Under the pieces are notes generated by a model that saw nothing but the letters and a program-made list of their open reading frames with translations, had not been told where the DNA came from and ran no database searches. Below are positions 6,771-14,430 of a DNA stretch of 15,933 nucleotides, in pieces. A program made the translations under genes and the position numbers. Position 1 is the stretch's first letter, and every line of letters starts with the position of its first letter. The DNA is from Aliivibrio_A kagoshimensis (GTDB lineage: Bacteria; Pseudomonadota; Gammaproteobacteria; Enterobacterales; Vibrionaceae): assembly GCF_050337105.1 (NCBI RefSeq), contig NZ_JAKJSQ010000075.1:1-15933 (forward strand), given 5' to 3'.

Positions 6771-7955
6771 TTATGAGTGTATTATTTTGCTAAATAGCTG
6801 ATATTGACCGTCAGAGGTATCGTCCCAATTAAAATTTTCAGCATATTGACGAGTTTGTAAGCGACTATAGTCAAGGTTGAGAACTTGGGAGATTCCAGCA
6901 CTAATACTGGCGCTATTTCTATCGACAAGAACACCAGCAACTGGAGTGGTAACCACTTCAGGGGTACCCCAAACATTGGTTGCCACCACAGGCGTACCAC
7001 TGGCCATAGCCTCTAATAATACATTTGCCCATCCTTCACGGCTTGAAGCAAGAATTAACGCATCCGCGGCACCGTAATAATTTGACAGATCAGCTTGAGA
7101 CAAGCTACCAACAAAAATTACTCTAGTTGCAACCTTCAGATCAGAGGCCAATTGTTGAAGCTTATTTAAATCTGGCCCTGAGCCTGCAATCACTAGATAA
7201 GCGGTTGGGTGATCAACTAACGTGTTAATAATAAGATGGTGACCCTTTCTTTCAATAAGAAACCCTACAGACATCAACACGGGAACCCCAACAGGCAAAT
7301 CAAGCTTCTTACGTAATTCAAGCTGTTGATCTTCATTATGAAATGAGAAGAGAGAGAGATCGACACCATTACGTAAAGTCGTAACGGATTGTTCAACTGC
7401 TCCTATGCTGATCATCTCTTGGCGTAACGCTTCACATACTGCAAGGTTATGATCTGCGTTATTCATCACTTTAATGATTTGATGTTTTGGTTTTTCAAAG
7501 GCGGGTATTAAATTAATATCAGTGCCACGTGCTGTAACGGTAAATGGAAGGTTGAACTTCTTTGCCACTTTCTCAATAGCAACACCATCTGGGTAGTAAT
7601 AGTGCCCATCAATAAGATCAAAACGCTGGCCCTCATTAATAAGGAGGTTAAGCTGGCGCTCAATAGCAAATGCCAAAGTATGAGGGGTTAGCGTCATACC
7701 GACTTTCGGGATTACTAAGTACCTTGGGTGATAGACAGTTATCCCATTTCTAATCTCTTTAGCTGGAACCTTCGCATACTTGCTGTATTGCGGAAATAGA
7801 GAGGACTCAAATGGGAACCAAGGTACAGGCGCAATAACAGTATGTTCAATATCTGGGTATTTTTGTACTAAATGTTTTAATCGAGTTTCCACAAAAATCC
7901 CGTGTTTCGCTTCTTTCGAATTAGGGAAAAGTGTGGATATAGTAAGCAGTTTCAT
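6771..7955 (-). CDS. Glycosyltransferase family 4 (TuaC-like)
   Basis: This 394-residue GT-B glycosyltransferase begins MKLLTISTLFPN, then HGIFVETRLKHL (18-29), as in TuaC-like and other exopolysaccharide family 4 enzymes. FDLIDGHYYYPDG (112-124) lies in the acceptor domain. The donor domain has LMSVGFLIERKGHHLI (227-242), LVIAGSGPD and the E307-x7-E315 motif (EGWANVLLE). It would extend the repeat unit on the cytoplasmic side. An in-frame ATG at 8000 would add 15 residues and overlap the amidotransferase by 43 bp. I choose the ATG at 7955 because it lies directly before the first strand and 2 bp after the upstream stop, which suggests translational coupling; no good ribosome site is visible. 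A possible ortholog in other XrtA loci cannot be confirmed here. Confidence 0.86.
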   Translation of the reverse strand: MKLLTISTLFPNSKEAKHGIFVETRLKHLVQKYPDIEHTVIAPVPWFPFESSLFPQYSKYAKVPAKEIRNGITVYHPRYLVIPKVGMTLTPHTLAFAIERQLNLLINEGQRFDLIDGHYYYPDGVAIEKVAKKFNLPFTVTARGTDINLIPAFEKPKHQIIKVMNNADHNLAVCEALRQEMISIGAVEQSVTTLRNGVDLSLFSFHNEDQQLELRKKLDLPVGVPVLMSVGFLIERKGHHLIINTLVDHPTAYLVIAGSGPDLNKLQQLASDLKVATRVIFVGSLSQADLSNYYGAADALILASSREGWANVLLEAMASGTPVVATNVWGTPEVVTTPVAGVLVDRNSASISAGISQVLNLDYSRLQTRQYAENFNWDDTSDGQYQLFSKIIHS

Positions 7956-7957
7956 GG

Positions 7958-9838
7958 TTATTGTTTGTCCATAAACAGTGAAAACATAAGCAGGCACCAT
8001 AAAGATGCCCCATGGTCTTTGTAGCCTTGACTATGATCACTGACCATTTTCTGAAGGGTAGCTTGATCAAATAGTCCGCTGTCTAACATTGAATCAGAAA
8101 GAACATATTTTGGCAGCGTGTGTTTTAATGAAGTTCTAAACCACGTAGAAATGGGCATACTAAAACCCATTTTAGGGCGATATAAAATATCATCTCCCAC
8201 TAGGCTCTCTAGAGATTTCTTAAACGCATACTTACCTTGGTTTCCTTTAACGTTATTACTGCTTTGGGTATTGAATCCCCACTCCCAGAACTTGTGATCA
8301 AGCAATGGCGCACGCACTTCGAGAGAGTTAGCCATGCTGGCACGATCAACCTTAGTTAAAATATCTCCGACTAACCACGTCTTGGTGTCTAGGTACTGAA
8401 TTAATTTCAATGGGTCTGTTGTTGGCGCATTTTTTCCATGCTGTTTGAGGATTTCTACGCCAGTATAACCATGTAAACTTTTTAAATATGAGGGGTGAAA
8501 TAGAGCACTACGTTCATTATGACGAAGCTTCGAAATGGTATTGCCATAACCTTCAACCGCAGTCATTGCAATGGATTCGAAGGTGGTTTTGGCTCGCAGT
8601 GGTTGTGGTGCCCAGTCTGCTTTTGGATAGAGCTTGCCTAATGTGCCAAATATGGGTTTCCTAATCGCATTAGGTACCATGTCTCTGACTCGTTGTTCAG
8701 CCATGTGCATTCTATAGCGGCGATAACCACCGAAGAGTTCATCACCTCCGTCCCCTGACAGAGCCACTTTTACTGATTGTCGAGCCAATTGGCAGACACG
8801 GAATGTGGGTAATGCAGAGCTGTCAGCAAAAGGTTCATCGTATATGTCGATGAGCTTTTCAACCAAGCTAATGTCATTGGGGTCAACTATCTGAGACTTG
8901 TGATTGGTATGATAGCGGTTAGCTATTTGCTCGGCGTATTCACTTTCATCGAACGCTTTTTCATTAAAACCGATCGAGAAAGTATTGACGGGCTCACTAT
9001 GTTGACCTGCCATCAAAGCGACAATGGCACTGGAATCAACGCCACCAGATAAAAAAGCGCCTAATGGGACATCCGACATCATTCTATTGGACACAGAAGT
9101 CGTTAAGCGAGAGATTAACTGTTCTTGGGTCTCCTCAAATGAAAGCGAGTGTTCAGAAAGTGTTAAATCCCAATATGCCGTTGTTGTAAATGGCCAGCCA
9201 GCACTATGATGAATGTAATGGCCTTGTTCAAGCTTGTGGATGTTTTTATAGGCAGTATAAGGATCAGGAATATAACCATACATAAAAAACTCTTCGGCCA
9301 TCTCCTCTCGCAAGGTATGGTCTACATCCGGATGTGCTAAGATGACTTTTAATTCAGAACCAAAAATGAGTTGTCCACTCGAGGTTACTGTATAAAACAG
9401 TGCCTTTTTACCGAGTCTATCGCGAGCGATGAAAAGTTGACGACTGTTTTGATCCCAGACTGCAAACGTAAACATACCATCTAGTTTTTTAACACACTCG
9501 ACACCCCACTCTTCCCAAGCATGAACAATGACTTCAGTATCTGACTCGGATGAGAAAACATGACCTTTTTGTTTCAGCTGAGTAACTAACTCTGGATAGT
9601 TATAAATTTCGCCATTAAAAACAATAGCAACACTACCGTCCTCGTTAAATTGGGGCTGATGACCACCCGCAAGATCGATTATAGAGAGGCGGCGATGTCC
9701 TAATCCAATATATGGGTCAACAAAGTAACCTTCATCATCAGGCCCACGATGAAATTGAACATTATTGATGTGCTTGAGTAAACCAAGATCAATTGGATGA
9801 GGCTGAGATAAGTTATAAATTCCAGAGATACCACACAT
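7958..9838 (-). CDS. XrtA/PEP-CTERM system amidotransferase, asparagine synthase-like (TIGR03108-like)
   Basis: This 626-residue protein has the two domains of glutamine-dependent asparagine synthases. The N-terminal class II glutaminase domain begins with catalytic Cys2 (MCGISGIYN) and includes HRGPDDEG (30-37) and VFNGEIYN (73-80). The C-terminal synthase domain has the ATP pyrophosphatase loop SGGVDSS (264-270) and SGDGGDELFGGY (361-372). The key residues are intact, so it should be active. In exosortase A loci such enzymes are a recognised separate subfamily. They probably do not make free asparagine but amidate a carboxyl group, perhaps on a uronic acid or a sugar-linked amino acid; the true substrate is unknown. 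The ATG has a full AAGGAG (9848-9853) 9 nt upstream, among the strongest ribosome sites in the operon. It follows the exosortase gene by 26 bp. Confidence 0.93.
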   Translation of the reverse strand: MCGISGIYNLSQPHPIDLGLLKHINNVQFHRGPDDEGYFVDPYIGLGHRRLSIIDLAGGHQPQFNEDGSVAIVFNGEIYNYPELVTQLKQKGHVFSSESDTEVIVHAWEEWGVECVKKLDGMFTFAVWDQNSRQLFIARDRLGKKALFYTVTSSGQLIFGSELKVILAHPDVDHTLREEMAEEFFMYGYIPDPYTAYKNIHKLEQGHYIHHSAGWPFTTTAYWDLTLSEHSLSFEETQEQLISRLTTSVSNRMMSDVPLGAFLSGGVDSSAIVALMAGQHSEPVNTFSIGFNEKAFDESEYAEQIANRYHTNHKSQIVDPNDISLVEKLIDIYDEPFADSSALPTFRVCQLARQSVKVALSGDGGDELFGGYRRYRMHMAEQRVRDMVPNAIRKPIFGTLGKLYPKADWAPQPLRAKTTFESIAMTAVEGYGNTISKLRHNERSALFHPSYLKSLHGYTGVEILKQHGKNAPTTDPLKLIQYLDTKTWLVGDILTKVDRASMANSLEVRAPLLDHKFWEWGFNTQSSNNVKGNQGKYAFKKSLESLVGDDILYRPKMGFSMPISTWFRTSLKHTLPKYVLSDSMLDSGLFDQATLQKMVSDHSQGYKDHGASLWCLLMFSLFMDKQ

Positions 9839-9864
9839 TTTATCTAACTCCTTGACACCCTAGT

Positions 9865-11295
9865 TTATAGAGACTCATTACTAAGCAAATCACCAGCATA
9901 GCTGACTAATGATTGAAGGGATTCTAACTGGGTTGAAATCGCGTAAAGGTCGCCATGAGATTTCTTATTCGATAAGAGAAGTGAAGCCTCTTTAAGTTTG
10001 ATTTTAGAGGCATTACTACTGCAGTAACCGTCAATACAATACCAGTAAAGGAGGCGAAGAGTATTTCCATTAAGGGCTTTGAGCGTAAGTAAAGTAGCAC
10101 TACTTCTCTTATTAAGCTGTACACTTTGTTGACTCTCTTGTGTCCAAATAGAGTCGTCATAAAGCCTATTGTTGAAGCTAATAAGCTCCCCGTTAGGCTG
10201 ACCAATTTGGTAACGAGCCACAAAAATAGTCGATAATTGGTTCGATGAGTGATAGACACGAGATATTTGAGCATCTGGGTAGCTGACTCCCCAATCAGAG
10301 ACAGCTTGGCTTTCAAGAGGGACAAAGGTCGTTGAAGGTAAATGAAAATCGGCAGCGAGTGTACTTTCTTGATGCAGTGTGGACTTCCATATAGCAACAC
10401 TACTAAACAGCACAATAATAACAGCAAGAGATGAGTATTGAGCAAACGCTGTCGAGGTTGGTACGCTGTTAGCTGATGAAGGCGGAGTAAGAGGTGGGTT
10501 ATCTGCAAAAAGACCCGCAACATAAAAAATACAGAGCATCACCATACTAAAGAATAACCAGCCATAAACAAGATGGTCAGCACCAACGGCGTGTTCCATA
10601 TTGGATAAGTAACCGATAAGGATAATACCAAAAGCACGCAGACTATTAGCAAATATTGGAAAGATAAAAGAGAAGACAACAAAGCAGCTACCTTTCCAAA
10701 GTTTACTGAAATTGAGGTAGGCAAATAAAGTACCTAAGGCGACACTAGAAATTAGAAAACGAATCCCTGAGCAGGCTTCAGCCACTTCAAAAGTCCCATT
10801 AGGGATATAGATATACAGCCCTTCACGGTAAACCGGAATACCAACTATTTGCAGGTAATAGACGGATAAATCAGCAGTGATATTTTGCAAGTAAGGGATT
10901 AATTCCTCACCAAACGGAATACAAAAGAGCAGGAAAAAAGTCGGAAACCAGATAACTCTAAGTATATATTTTCCAAGTGTTGCCCATAGGATAAGTTGAA
11001 AACTGAGAACTAAGGCAATGTGCTCGAAAAATGAAATACTAGCAGTTTGGCCGACGAGCCATAACAGAGCAGGAAAAGGCAATAAGGCAATGGCAAACTT
11101 AGAAATACGAACATTACTTACATGTAGGGATGACCGTAACCTCCAGATCAACCATATCGAAATAAGTGGAATTAAAAAACCATGTTCGTAGGTTTTAGAA
11201 TGACTCCACACCCCAACCATGCTTTGAATTGACTCAAAAAAGAGAATCAACCAACAAGCTGAGGCGATAAGAAGTGGAAAGAAGGCTTTAAACAT
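9865..11295 (-). CDS. xrtA: Exosortase A fused to EpsI-type domain
   Basis: This 476-residue inner-membrane protein has two parts. About the first 265 residues form a multi-pass exosortase domain with all three expected active-site residues. Cys175 lies in EACSGIRFL, Arg220 in NSLRAFGI, and His241 in ADHLVYGW. After another membrane segment (about 289-303), residues 312-465 form a periplasmic EpsI/DUF3485-like domain, with RLLYWYCIDGYCSSN near its end. Exosortases are thought to cut PEP-CTERM proteins at their C-terminal sorting signal and hand them to the cell surface; the role of EpsI is not settled. An in-frame ATG at 11409 would add 38 residues overlapping the upstream gene. I prefer the ATG at 11295, just before the first helix with GGA upstream, which gives an 8-bp overlap. 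The substrate proteins are not in the window. Confidence 0.93.
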   Translation of the reverse strand: MFKAFFPLLIASACWLILFFESIQSMVGVWSHSKTYEHGFLIPLISIWLIWRLRSSLHVSNVRISKFAIALLPFPALLWLVGQTASISFFEHIALVLSFQLILWATLGKYILRVIWFPTFFLLFCIPFGEELIPYLQNITADLSVYYLQIVGIPVYREGLYIYIPNGTFEVAEACSGIRFLISSVALGTLFAYLNFSKLWKGSCFVVFSFIFPIFANSLRAFGIILIGYLSNMEHAVGADHLVYGWLFFSMVMLCIFYVAGLFADNPPLTPPSSANSVPTSTAFAQYSSLAVIIVLFSSVAIWKSTLHQESTLAADFHLPSTTFVPLESQAVSDWGVSYPDAQISRVYHSSNQLSTIFVARYQIGQPNGELISFNNRLYDDSIWTQESQQSVQLNKRSSATLLTLKALNGNTLRLLYWYCIDGYCSSNASKIKLKEASLLLSNKKSHGDLYAISTQLESLQSLVSYAGDLLSNESL

Positions 11296-12502
11296 GCGAC
11301 TTATCCAAAAATTTAAGTAACGGAGACAGTTTGGCATTCCAGCTGTAGTGATCCAGCAGCCATTGACGAGAACGGCAGGCAGGTTGGTGCTCATTCGATA
11401 GCTTATCAATTACCCATTTTGCCATTACTTCCGCAGAGGCGGTCACCGTTACTTCAGGCGTAGGATAATTATCTATCCCTTCAATGCCGAGATCTGTGGT
11501 GACGACTGGGCACTCCATCGACATGGCTTCGAGGATTTTGTTCTGTACACCCCGAGCGATTTGCATAGGTGCAACAGCTGCTTTGGAGTGAGAAAGGTAG
11601 GGGCGAACATCTTCAACGCGACCCGTAACCGTAATCCCTGTGCGTTGTGAGAATTGTTGTACTTGTTTAGTGGGTGATGAACCTACAATATAAAAATGGG
11701 CATCGGGAACTGAGCTGATAACTGTAGGCCATACATTATCTAGAAACCACTGCACGGCATCCACATTTGCCCAGTAATCCATAGCACCGGTAAATACCAC
11801 ATAATTCTGACTGTCTAAGTCATAAGGCTCAGCTAGGCGGTGAGTGATATCGTTAGAGAAAAATTCACAATCTATGCCATTTTCTAAGGGAAAAACCTTT
11901 GCTGCGGTCTGTGTATCAACCATCTGTTGAAACATGGTTGTTTCAGCGGGAGTAACAAAGCAACTGACATCAAATGTTGATGCAATCTGTTTTTCATAAC
12001 GTGCGAGGGTACGATATTCACGGCGGTAAATTGCACTCATTACACCCTTAGTTCGAACTGAATATTGTAACCACTTATCGGAATCGATATCGACAAAATG
12101 AATGACACGTTTACTCAATTCATTATGATCCTCAACAAACTGCGCCATGCTGCTGGAGAAGACAAACGCCTTGGAGATACTGTGTTTACGTAATGTTTCA
12201 GTAACCCAACGCGACATATTTCGGTTAGAGTAATAGGGAACTGACTGAGCCTCACCTGTTGCAAACGCACGTATTGATTTAATTTTGCACCAAGTCGGAG
12301 ACAAATTAAGAATAGTGCACTCTTCGCAAAACGTTTTAACCACGTCAATATATTGTTTGTCAAATGGGTCATCAATATAGCATCCTAAATAGACGTCATA
12401 GTGCTGCGACAGAAATTTTAGAATGTTAAACGATGCAATCTTATCCCCTTTATTCGGTGGATAGGGAATGCGATGACAGAGGTAAAGTAATGACTCTTTC
12501 AT
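11288..12502 (-). CDS. Glycosyltransferase, XrtA/PEP-CTERM system (TIGR03087-like)
   Basis: This 404-residue GT-B glycosyltransferase begins with LLYLCHRIPYPPNKGDKIAS (5-24), the signature opening of the exosortase-A-associated sugar transferases of the TIGR03087 group. The C-terminal half has VVFTGAMDYWANVDAVQWF (235-253), FYIVGSSPT, VTGRVEDVRPYL and RGVQNKILEAMSMECPVV (317-334). In the last segment, a Lys replaces part of the usual Glu motif, as is normal in this group. It would act on the lipid-linked glycan in the cytoplasm. The ATG has GGGA 6 nt upstream and lies 3 bp after the FemAB stop. Its own stop overlaps the exosortase start by 8 bp, so translation of the three genes is probably coupled. 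Confidence 0.92.
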   Translation of the reverse strand: MKESLLYLCHRIPYPPNKGDKIASFNILKFLSQHYDVYLGCYIDDPFDKQYIDVVKTFCEECTILNLSPTWCKIKSIRAFATGEAQSVPYYSNRNMSRWVTETLRKHSISKAFVFSSSMAQFVEDHNELSKRVIHFVDIDSDKWLQYSVRTKGVMSAIYRREYRTLARYEKQIASTFDVSCFVTPAETTMFQQMVDTQTAAKVFPLENGIDCEFFSNDITHRLAEPYDLDSQNYVVFTGAMDYWANVDAVQWFLDNVWPTVISSVPDAHFYIVGSSPTKQVQQFSQRTGITVTGRVEDVRPYLSHSKAAVAPMQIARGVQNKILEAMSMECPVVTTDLGIEGIDNYPTPEVTVTASAEVMAKWVIDKLSNEHQPACRSRQWLLDHYSWNAKLSPLLKFLDKSHV

Positions 12503-12505
12503 GAT

Positions 12506-13567
12506 TTATCCCAGATACTTCGACAGAAAAGGGCCAATAAAGTTGGAAATAGGCAGCGGTAACTTCTTCCAAGCCTTAATCAGTAACTGATATTTTGGAT
12601 TGTTGGGTGATAAATTTGGAAGAGATACTGCGTTAATTAATGCAATACGATAGTAGAGTTTTTGCTCACTAAATCCCCAATTCCTTTTGAATTTATAAGA
12701 TCCTGAGTCTACTTTACTGCGTCCAAAATCGAAGTGTTGGCAACCACTCTCTTTGGCGTGGCACATCAGCTGATAATACATAAAGTCATGACTTTTATAT
12801 TGCCTTGCAAGATCAGAGCTGCCAGCGTAATAAGGAAGTACGGTGTCTTGAAAATAGAAGTTCATAACACTGGAGATGGGCTGTTGGTCGGCATTGTAAA
12901 TGACAACAGTTTCACAGCGTTCACCAAAATATTCTTTTAATTTTACAAACAGTAATTTACTGAAAACTGGAGTACCAAGGTTTCGCACACTCTGCGCATA
13001 TAAATTGAAGCATACGTCGACATTATCCTCATTACTATAGATGAGGTCGTTTTTCAAAGAGTGTCGTACCACGGCCCGTTGTTTACGTTTAATGCTGGTT
13101 AAAATTTGCTCATTGTCATCAGCAATAGGAGCTGAAAAATTCGCATGCTTGCAGTGTAATTGCCAAGGTTCAGAAAACTCACACGGGTACTGATCTCTAA
13201 GTTCAACATAATCAACGCTTAGTTCACGGCCAATGGCTAATGCTTCATTTTCTAATTGGCGTCGCACATAGTCATTGTCAGCAAGAGTACCACCCACGGC
13301 ACAAAATGGAGTCGAAATGAGAGCGTGACCAAACAACATACTTTTTTGTTCAATTAGAGGTAAAACACCGACTATCGTGTCATCTTGTTGAGCGATTAAG
13401 TAGTGTGAGCTGTGATTAAACACATCAGTAGCTATGGATGACCAAGCGGCATAATGAAAAAAAGAACCCTGTTCATGACCTTCAACATATCTATCCCATG
13501 CAGCATGAAGGGAGGGTTGAAGGTTATTAATGACAATGTTAATTGCAGGTTGTGATAAATGACTCAT
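12506..13567 (-). CDS. FemAB-like protein, XrtA/PEP-CTERM system-associated (TIGR03019-like)
   Basis: This 353-residue protein shows the double GNAT-like fold pattern of the FemAB family. An N-terminal part has GSFFHYAAWSSIATDVF (34-50) and the second half has DFMYYQLMCHAKESG followed by FDFGRSK (279-285) and SYKFKRNWGF (290-299). FDFGRSK and the K-W-G motif are hallmarks of the exosortase-A-associated subgroup. Classical FemAB proteins add amino acids from aminoacyl-tRNA to peptidoglycan precursors. In XrtA loci the substrate is unproven; an acyl or aminoacyl group on the exopolysaccharide is plausible, since an amidotransferase lies in the same operon. No signal peptide is visible. Its ATG overlaps the stop of the deacetylase gene in an ATGA junction, so it is translationally coupled. 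Confidence 0.9.
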   Translation of the reverse strand: MSHLSQPAINIVINNLQPSLHAAWDRYVEGHEQGSFFHYAAWSSIATDVFNHSSHYLIAQQDDTIVGVLPLIEQKSMLFGHALISTPFCAVGGTLADNDYVRRQLENEALAIGRELSVDYVELRDQYPCEFSEPWQLHCKHANFSAPIADDNEQILTSIKRKQRAVVRHSLKNDLIYSNEDNVDVCFNLYAQSVRNLGTPVFSKLLFVKLKEYFGERCETVVIYNADQQPISSVMNFYFQDTVLPYYAGSSDLARQYKSHDFMYYQLMCHAKESGCQHFDFGRSKVDSGSYKFKRNWGFSEQKLYYRIALINAVSLPNLSPNNPKYQLLIKAWKKLPLPISNFIGPFLSKYLG

Positions 13568-14397
13568 CGATTATGATCCAGTCCATAGGCTTGTGAAACG
13601 GTACCCCATTCGAAGTCTTTCAATAGGGATGATAATTTCCGATCAACAGAGTGTAAATTCAAGTAGTGACGAAACTTTGACTTAAATGGTGCATCTTGAA
13701 TTCGTGGTTGAGCTGGGTCTAGTTCCCATGGGTGAAAATAGAAACTGTATGGTTGTTTTTGTGTAGAAACAAAGCGCGAAATTAGATGTTTGGTTAACCA
13801 ATACGGATAAAGGCGAAAAAACCCACCCCCACCGATCGGTACACTTTTCCCCGCAATTTGCATCGTAGGGATAGGCAGTTCAGTAATGCCTTCCGGGCGA
13901 AGATGTTTAAACCTAGGCCAGTCAGGGGCACCATAATGATCATGCTCAACAGGGTAGGTGCTGCTACTAAATGTGAAACCGAGCTCTCGAAGGACTTCAA
14001 ATGTCCACTCGTTACTTGGGTCAATGGAGAAACTAGGTGCACGGTAGCCATAGATTTGGGTGCCAGATAGCTCTTCGAGTAGCGATTTAGAGCGATAGAC
14101 ATCTTCTCTAAACTCAGCCACGGTTTGAGTATTGGCTTTTTGATGCATAAATCCATGACAAGCAAGTTCATGGCCTTCATCAACGATTTGTTTAATGAGC
14201 TCTGGGTGCTTTTCTGCAACCCAACCTAGAACAAAAAACGTAGCTTTACAGTTGTGCTGAGCAAATAACTCTAAAGCGAGCTTTGTACTCATTTCAACTC
14301 TGGAAGGGTATTTTTTTCCCCAATCAGAAATTGATATCTGTGAAGAAAAAGCAGCGACGTGAAAATAATCTTCAACATCAATAGTTAGTGCGTTCAC
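13564..14397 (-). CDS. XrtA system polysaccharide deacetylase (NodB domain plus DUF3473)
   Basis: This 277-residue protein is a carbohydrate esterase family 4 deacetylase of the exosortase-A-associated subgroup. It starts MNALTIDVEDYF, with catalytic-base and metal-ligand acidic residues D7 and the following ED. H81 and H85 (ACHGFMHQ) complete the metal site, with RAPSFSI (119-125) next and FYFHPWELD (H222) late in the protein. The last part fits DUF3473, usual in this group. It has no evident signal peptide, so it probably works in the cytoplasm or on the inner membrane face, removing N-acetyl groups from the glycan or its precursor. A TTG at 14403 has its AAAGGA directly adjacent (0 nt), whereas the GTG at 14397 has the same site 6 nt upstream, so I use GTG. 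It ends in an ATGA overlap with the FemAB gene. Confidence 0.92.
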   Translation of the reverse strand: MNALTIDVEDYFHVAAFSSQISISDWGKKYPSRVEMSTKLALELFAQHNCKATFFVLGWVAEKHPELIKQIVDEGHELACHGFMHQKANTQTVAEFREDVYRSKSLLEELSGTQIYGYRAPSFSIDPSNEWTFEVLRELGFTFSSSTYPVEHDHYGAPDWPRFKHLRPEGITELPIPTMQIAGKSVPIGGGGFFRLYPYWLTKHLISRFVSTQKQPYSFYFHPWELDPAQPRIQDAPFKSKFRHYLNLHSVDRKLSSLLKDFEWGTVSQAYGLDHNR

Positions 14398-14403
14398 TTT
14401 CAA

Positions 14404-14409
14404 TCCTTT
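14404..14409 (-). promoter_or_regulatory. Shine-Dalgarno AAAGGA deciding a GTG start
   Basis: AAAGGA on the minus strand stands 6 nt before the GTG at 14397-14395 and touches the TTG at 14403. Only the GTG is at a workable distance, so it decides the start of the deacetylase. It lies in the 27-bp gap after the sugar transferase stop. Confidence 0.65.
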
Positions 14410-14430
14410 GTAAGTCTATGACGTTGAATA

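Noticed and set aside
9924..10523. 199-codon open frame on the minus strand inside the exosortase gene
   Set aside because: It lies in another frame of the exosortase/EpsI coding sequence, is Leu/Ser-rich without domain features, and has no ribosome site. The exosortase frame has clear catalytic motifs.
13794..14219. 141-codon open frame on the minus strand inside the deacetylase gene
   Set aside because: It is out of frame with the deacetylase, whose metal-binding and catalytic motifs span the region, so it is a chance open frame.
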